Source: Prosopocoilus inquinatus
Lineage: Eukaryota; Arthropoda; Insecta; Coleoptera; Lucanidae
DNA: 64,000 nucleotides
NCBI GenBank assembly: GCA_036172665.1
Contig: CM069872.1
Coordinates: 48,532,101-48,596,100 of the forward strand
Direction: 5' to 3'
The position numbers were made by a program, and so were the translations under genes. Shown piece by piece: positions 61,501 through 64,000 of this stretch. How positions within the stretch are numbered: position 1 is the stretch's first letter; the number at the start of each line of letters is the position of its first letter. Below the pieces are notes generated by a model. That model made no database searches. It saw only the letters and a program-made list of their open reading frames with translations, and was not told the DNA's origin.

Positions 61501-64000
61501 CATTACGATCGGCGCTCGTTTTTCTGTCCTTTTTCTTTTGCAATGCATTTACTACGGAGGAGCACAAGAGAACAAACATATGCGTGACAAAGTGCGCGAT
61601 ACTCTACACTCCGTTCGTTTTGCCATACAAAAGGCCCGCGGCTGGACGGGTTTTCAGTGATACACGTTATATGGCACGGCGTCCTCCATGAGTAAAACTC
61701 GATGATATTTATGATCGTTCTTTGTTTTTATTTTTTTCGGTACCCTTTGAATTTATCGTTTCGTTTCTTTTTTCCGTTTGCGTAACATTTTTCCAAGAAT
61801 CCACGATGTTGTTCTTTTCTGTTTTTTATTTATGTTATTCATGTTTTTTGAAAACTTGCTCCTCGTTTTATCGTAAGCGCTACGATCTTCATTTGTTTTT
61901 TATTTACTGTGTTAGAAATTTTCTTTCGGCAGTTTTTTTCGTTCACGTAATGATTATTTTTTCTCCTTTTTTATGAATTCCGAAGTACTATTATTTATGT
62001 TTATTATCTGTTATTTTTTCAAGGAATTTGAAATCTACAAATTGTTTTAAGTTTTAATTTTATTATGATCTTACGTTCTCCAGGAAATTCAATTTTTGTT
62101 CCATTCTGATTAGGGTTCTTGATTGTCGGAGACGTTCTTCATTTTTGTTGTTGTTTGATTAGGTTAATATTTTAACGCTTGAGTTTGTTAAGAAGAAGTA
62201 GTCAGAAACTTATATGCCATATTTTCCATTTCTCTTTCTTTTGTTAATGTTATGATTGTGATTTGTTTTACTTTCTCACTGTGACTTTCGAGTAACAGTT
62301 GAAAGCAAAAAAAGTAGACGAATTACAGTTTCCTGTAATTATTCTTTCTCAAAAAGTCATAGATTAAAGACAAATTCACAAATTTTACCAAACCTCTTAA
62401 TTTTGAAAGCTTTTTAAATGTTATCTGTGAAGCCGTCTTTAATCATTACTATTTTCAGAAAAAATAGTTATAGTAAACTGTAATTTGTCTATTTTTTTTT
62501 GTTTCCGACAGTAGGTACTACGATGCTCAACTTAAATGATGCTCCTGCATGCGAACCGCACCCTTAAGAACATTCAGCGTAAGGGCTGCAAAACTGTCAA
62601 ATGGTATAATTTATGGTGAGCATCGTTGTACATTTGAAAACTAGTATACCGAGAATTGACATCAATGTCAAAAATTCGTAATTTTGTATTGTGTAAGACA
62701 AACCTTAATCTATCATTTTAATGTCATTATTATGACTTTCTGTTTTGAATTTTAATTTTTTATCATGGTCGTCATTTATTTTTCTTATTTTCTTTAAATT
62801 TCAAAGTTTCCCCCCTTTTTTTGTTCCGCGATCGTAAAAAATGCATTTTCTTTTTTTTTTTTGTTTTTGACCTTTTTTTCTTTGTTTTCTTTTTCCTTTT
62901 TTTTTCTACATATCATGTGAACGTCACTCTGAATGTATAATTAATTAATTCTTAAAGTAAGCAGTTGCGAACCCAATGGGAGCCCAGTACCCTCCTCTCT
63001 TTGGGTGCGCCACTGAAAGTAACAGATGCTTGAAAAATTACAATTTTAATTCTAAAATCTACTGTAAAAAATTTCATAGTAAAATGTGACTTAAAAATAT
63101 CGATTTTGAAAATGAAAGGTGCTTTCTTTCGCTTAAAATTTTGAATCGTGTTTTGAATAGTTTTCACCTGAATTTCGTAGTTGTTGCAACAAAACACCAG
63201 ACTTGAATTTTTGATTGACAGTGCATTTGTAAACAACCATAATTCAATCCAATCAAAAGTTTTAAAAATAGAGATTCAAGGAAAACAATGTTTGGATCAA
63301 GTTTGGATCACGATTTTGTGACCGAAGGTTAAACAACAGTTAAATAATTAAACGAAGACGGATTATACTGTACGGTTGGAAACATTGATCCTTACTGACG
63401 TCTATTACAGATTCCTGCGCGTGCTTCACACCGTTCATCTAGAGATGGCACCACTAGTTTGCATTTTTTTTTGAATTTCCCATTTGAATTTTCCACATTT
63501 TAAATAGTAAATAACTGTTAAATAACAAATCTACAGCGACGTAAACAGATAATTATGTTTTGTCTACTTTTCTTTAAGCAAATAACTTTTTCGAAGTTTT
63601 ATTTAATATGTATTTATGTTTATTTATTGGGCTGATTGTTTTCTGCATCTTTTCAGAAACACTTTCAAAGCGTCAGCGCATTAAATATTATTTTTTAAAT
63701 TAAAAGTGCAGCCCCTTTATTTCTCCCCCACCGAATTAATTAATTACCCGCCGTTCAAAATAAACGCGTGCGGTTAATCACGGATGTCAAGGGGGTGATT
63801 TTAACTCACCGTAAATCCAGGCGAACATAACGTACGCGTGGTAGTTTCCGCTGACAACGGTGAACGCCAGAATGGACAGTCCACACATGAACACCGCCGT
63901 TTGGCACAAATATTGTCTGGCGATCCGGCACTCCGTCGAATTATGCAAGACCAACGTACTGAAAACAACGCACCCAACAGTCCACGCCAGTCCCATGTAC
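58588..64000 (-). CDS. Second SLC16-like transporter, 3' part (3 exons)
   Basis: C-terminal half of an MCT-family (SLC16) membrane transporter; the 5' part is beyond 64000. Exons (minus): 64000-63810 (open at the window edge), 59534-59397, 59246-58588, joined in phase across ACG|GTGAGT and CTG|GTATTT donors. Helices include LAWTVGCVVFSTLVL, AVFMCGLSILAFTVV and YVMFAWIYG. A family-type loop follows (YHYSLKMYTYERVRARNFAR), then TWGFVQCSQAIPIVIGVPFSG and a last helix (YYFSSTCVLVGSLTLFLIDL). The remaining 180 residues are a cytoplasmic tail with an Ala-rich run, acidic clusters and a SLARPKPNQSS-type basic/Ser segment. It is different from the transporter at 1386-5995. The 4.3-kb intron 59535-63809 contains repeats and possible nested exons. 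Confidence 0.85.
59868..59915. repeat. Two perfect-type 24-bp tandem units
   Basis: AGTATTTCTTTTATAAAAGC then AAAA is repeated directly (59868-59891 and 59892-59915, with one base different at the end). Each unit contains a CTTTTATAAAAG palindrome. It lies in the SLC16 intron. Confidence 0.7.
60879..61037 (+). ncRNA. Candidate nested non-coding exons on the opposite strand
   Basis: Within the minus-strand SLC16 intron, the + strand shows well-formed splice sites in sequence. A donor GGAAAAG|GTAAGA lies at about 60239. Acceptor CTTTTTAG plus donor GTAAGT bound 60879-60946 (68 nt, relatively GC-rich). Acceptor TTGTTACAG plus donor GTGAGT bound 61004-61037 (34 nt). No long ORF crosses them. They could be 5' UTR exons of a gene to the right of the window or an lncRNA. 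This is splice-site evidence only. Confidence 0.3.
61440..62290. repeat. T-rich tract in the SLC16 intron
   Basis: Third long T-dominated tract of the window, with CTTTTTTCTTTTGC, TTCGTTTC and GTTTTTTATTT motifs. Like those at 24700-25780 and 37960-38900 it gives rise to spurious Phe/Leu-rich ORFs (61452-61976). Confidence 0.5.
62301..62507. mobile_element. MITE-like family C, copy 3 (both ends present)
   Basis: The left end GAAAGCAAAAAAAGTAGACG..ATTACAGTTTCCTGTAAT and the right end TAGTAAACTGTAATTTGTCT..TTTTTTGTTTCC are inverted repeats of about 40 nt. The interior has CAAATTTTACCAAACC, GAAAGCTTTTTAAATG and TGTGAAGCCGTCTTTAA, matching copies 1 and 2. This is the most complete copy and defines the family: about 207 bp, non-coding. 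Confidence 0.65.

Overview
The window looks like insect nuclear DNA, probably a beetle. It is AT-rich. Most introns are short (about 50-80 nt, GT..AG), and the protein-coding genes are clear animal orthologues: Pez, SdhC, LBR, Cyclin K, RpS27A, NSA2, GRAMD1/Aster, NDUFS2 and SLC16 transporters. The beetle assignment is inference; insect is well supported. I joined exons by reading splice sites and reading frame by eye. Every complete multi-exon model given here closes in frame from start to stop.

Layout, left to right: (1) the 3' part of an SLC16 monocarboxylate-transporter gene (+, 1386-5995), with a tiny last exon 3.4 kb away. (2) About 4 kb of AT-rich intergenic DNA with inverted repeats. 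(3) An unrecognised 333-aa single-pass membrane protein (-, 10258-11438). (4) A degenerate repeat array, then a divergent NDUFS2/ND-49 gene (-, 14223-16544) with miniature inverted-repeat elements in one intron and upstream. (5) A 661-aa protein (-, 20260-23108) with a Pro/Ser-rich N-terminus, a possible Tudor/BAH-like fold and a Lys-rich tail. (6) A T-rich tract, then a 12-exon GRAMD1/Aster sterol-transfer gene (+, 26803-30730).

The middle (31-42 kb) holds three intronless genes for secreted GH31 alpha-glucosidases, orientation -,+,-. They resemble the catalytic subunit of ER glucosidase II but are shorter and lack its acidic linker. All catalytic motifs are intact. They sit among intron-rich genes, which points to a retrocopy followed by local duplication.

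The right third is a compact housekeeping block: RpS27A (-), NSA2 (-), Cyclin K (+), Pez (+), SdhC (-), LBR (+). NSA2/Cyclin K and SdhC/LBR are head-to-head pairs with short shared upstream regions. The window ends in a second, different SLC16-like gene (-, 58588 to beyond 64000). Its 4.3-kb intron contains a T-rich tract, an inverted-repeat element and possible nested exons.

Non-coding DNA is rich in short inverted-repeat (MITE-like) elements. At least five families occur two or more times within the window. I see no CRISPR, prokaryotic operon, viral gene or convincing tRNA/rRNA gene. The most interesting features are the intronless GH31 cluster, the divergent complex I subunit, the two unrecognised proteins, and the families of small palindromic elements.
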